Shown one piece after another: positions 5,037 to 5,104 of a stretch of DNA of 5,104 bases. Under the pieces are notes generated by a model that ran no database searches, was not told where the DNA came from, and saw only the letters and a list, made by a program, of their open reading frames with translations. The stretch spans positions 14,557-19,660 of the forward strand of contig DDJH01000083.1 in NCBI GenBank assembly GCA_002338895.1. Direction: 5' to 3'. Source of the stretch: Lentisphaeria bacterium UBA1829. Its GTDB lineage: Bacteria > Verrucomicrobiota > Lentisphaeria > Victivallales > UBA1829. The translations under genes and the position numbers were made by a program. The first letter of the stretch is position 1. The number at the start of each line of letters is the position of its first letter.

Positions 5037-5104
5037 ATGTCGAGTTCCAACATTCTGAACCGGGCGGAATACCTGGATCGGCTTTCCGGCTGCTGCCCCG
5101 AAAG
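5037..5104 (+). CDS. Start of an unidentified gene divergent from the IclR regulator (partial)
   Basis: ATG at 5037 follows GGAG (5025-5028) by 8 nt and opens a frame of 22 complete codons, reading MSSSNILNRAEYLDRLSGCC and then PE, to the window edge. It is soluble-looking, with no signal peptide or membrane segment so far. The strong Shine-Dalgarno site, its own promoter region and C+G-rich codon use right after the A+T-rich leader all support a real gene. The stretch is too short to name a family. As the divergent neighbour of an IclR gene it is the prime candidate for that regulator's target, probably a catabolic or transport protein. Confidence 0.75.
   Translation, partial: MSSSNILNRAEYLDRLSGCCPE

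Noticed and set aside
5037..5104. Naming the partial gene an ADP-ribosylglycohydrolase because of the EYLDRLSGC start
   Set aside because: Some members of that family begin with a similar Y-x-D-R-L-x-G-C stretch, but the following residues (CPE) do not continue the family's G-K-x-x-G-G pattern, and 22 residues are too few.
1..5104. Many scattered TCCGGA/TTCCGG hexamers, considered as a repeat or uptake-type signal
   Set aside because: They fall in coding sequence in various frames and fit the strong use of CCG, CGG and TCC/GGA codons in this C+G-rich DNA. No regular spacing or orientation was seen.

Overview
This looks like bacterial chromosome: tightly packed genes with strong Shine-Dalgarno sites, sigma70-like promoters and C+G-rich coding DNA broken by one very A+T-rich intergenic island (4886-5036, about 83 % A+T by my count). 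A FAD_oxidored-type enzyme, a PHP protein fused to a CBM9-like module, and AraC and IclR regulators side by side recall catabolic accessory regions of PVC-group bacteria such as Lentisphaerota (Victivallis-like). That placement is an inference from gene content and style, not something the sequence proves.

Layout from left to right. (1) Positions 1-1240, minus strand: an almost complete FAD-dependent oxidoreductase whose C-terminus runs off the left edge. (2) Positions 1241-1455: a divergent regulatory region with a sigma70-like promoter on each strand, a pair of near-identical TGCAAG-type dyads in opposite orientation, and a perfect 8-bp-arm inverted repeat between them. (3) Positions 1456-2196, plus strand: an AraC-type regulator with a PocR-like N-terminal sensor. 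(4) Positions 2197-2256: a short convergent gap with two hairpins. (5) Positions 2257-4107, minus strand: a 616-residue protein with an N-terminal PHP-superfamily domain whose metal site is partly degenerate and a C-terminal CBM9-like beta-sandwich. (6) Positions 4121-4873, minus strand: an IclR-family regulator 13 bp upstream of the PHP gene, probably in the same operon. (7) Positions 4874-5036: an A+T-rich divergent promoter region with symmetrical repeats. (8) Positions 5037-5104, plus strand: the first 22 codons of an unidentified gene.

There are two divergent regulator/target arrangements. The AraC/PocR regulator probably controls itself and the FAD oxidoreductase. The IclR regulator probably controls its own operon with the PHP/CBM9 protein and the plus-strand gene that leaves the window on the right. 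This would fit inducible use of a carbohydrate or related small organic molecule, but no substrate can be read from the sequence. The features of most interest are the PHP/CBM9 fusion with lost metal ligands and the symmetric architecture of the two divergent control regions.
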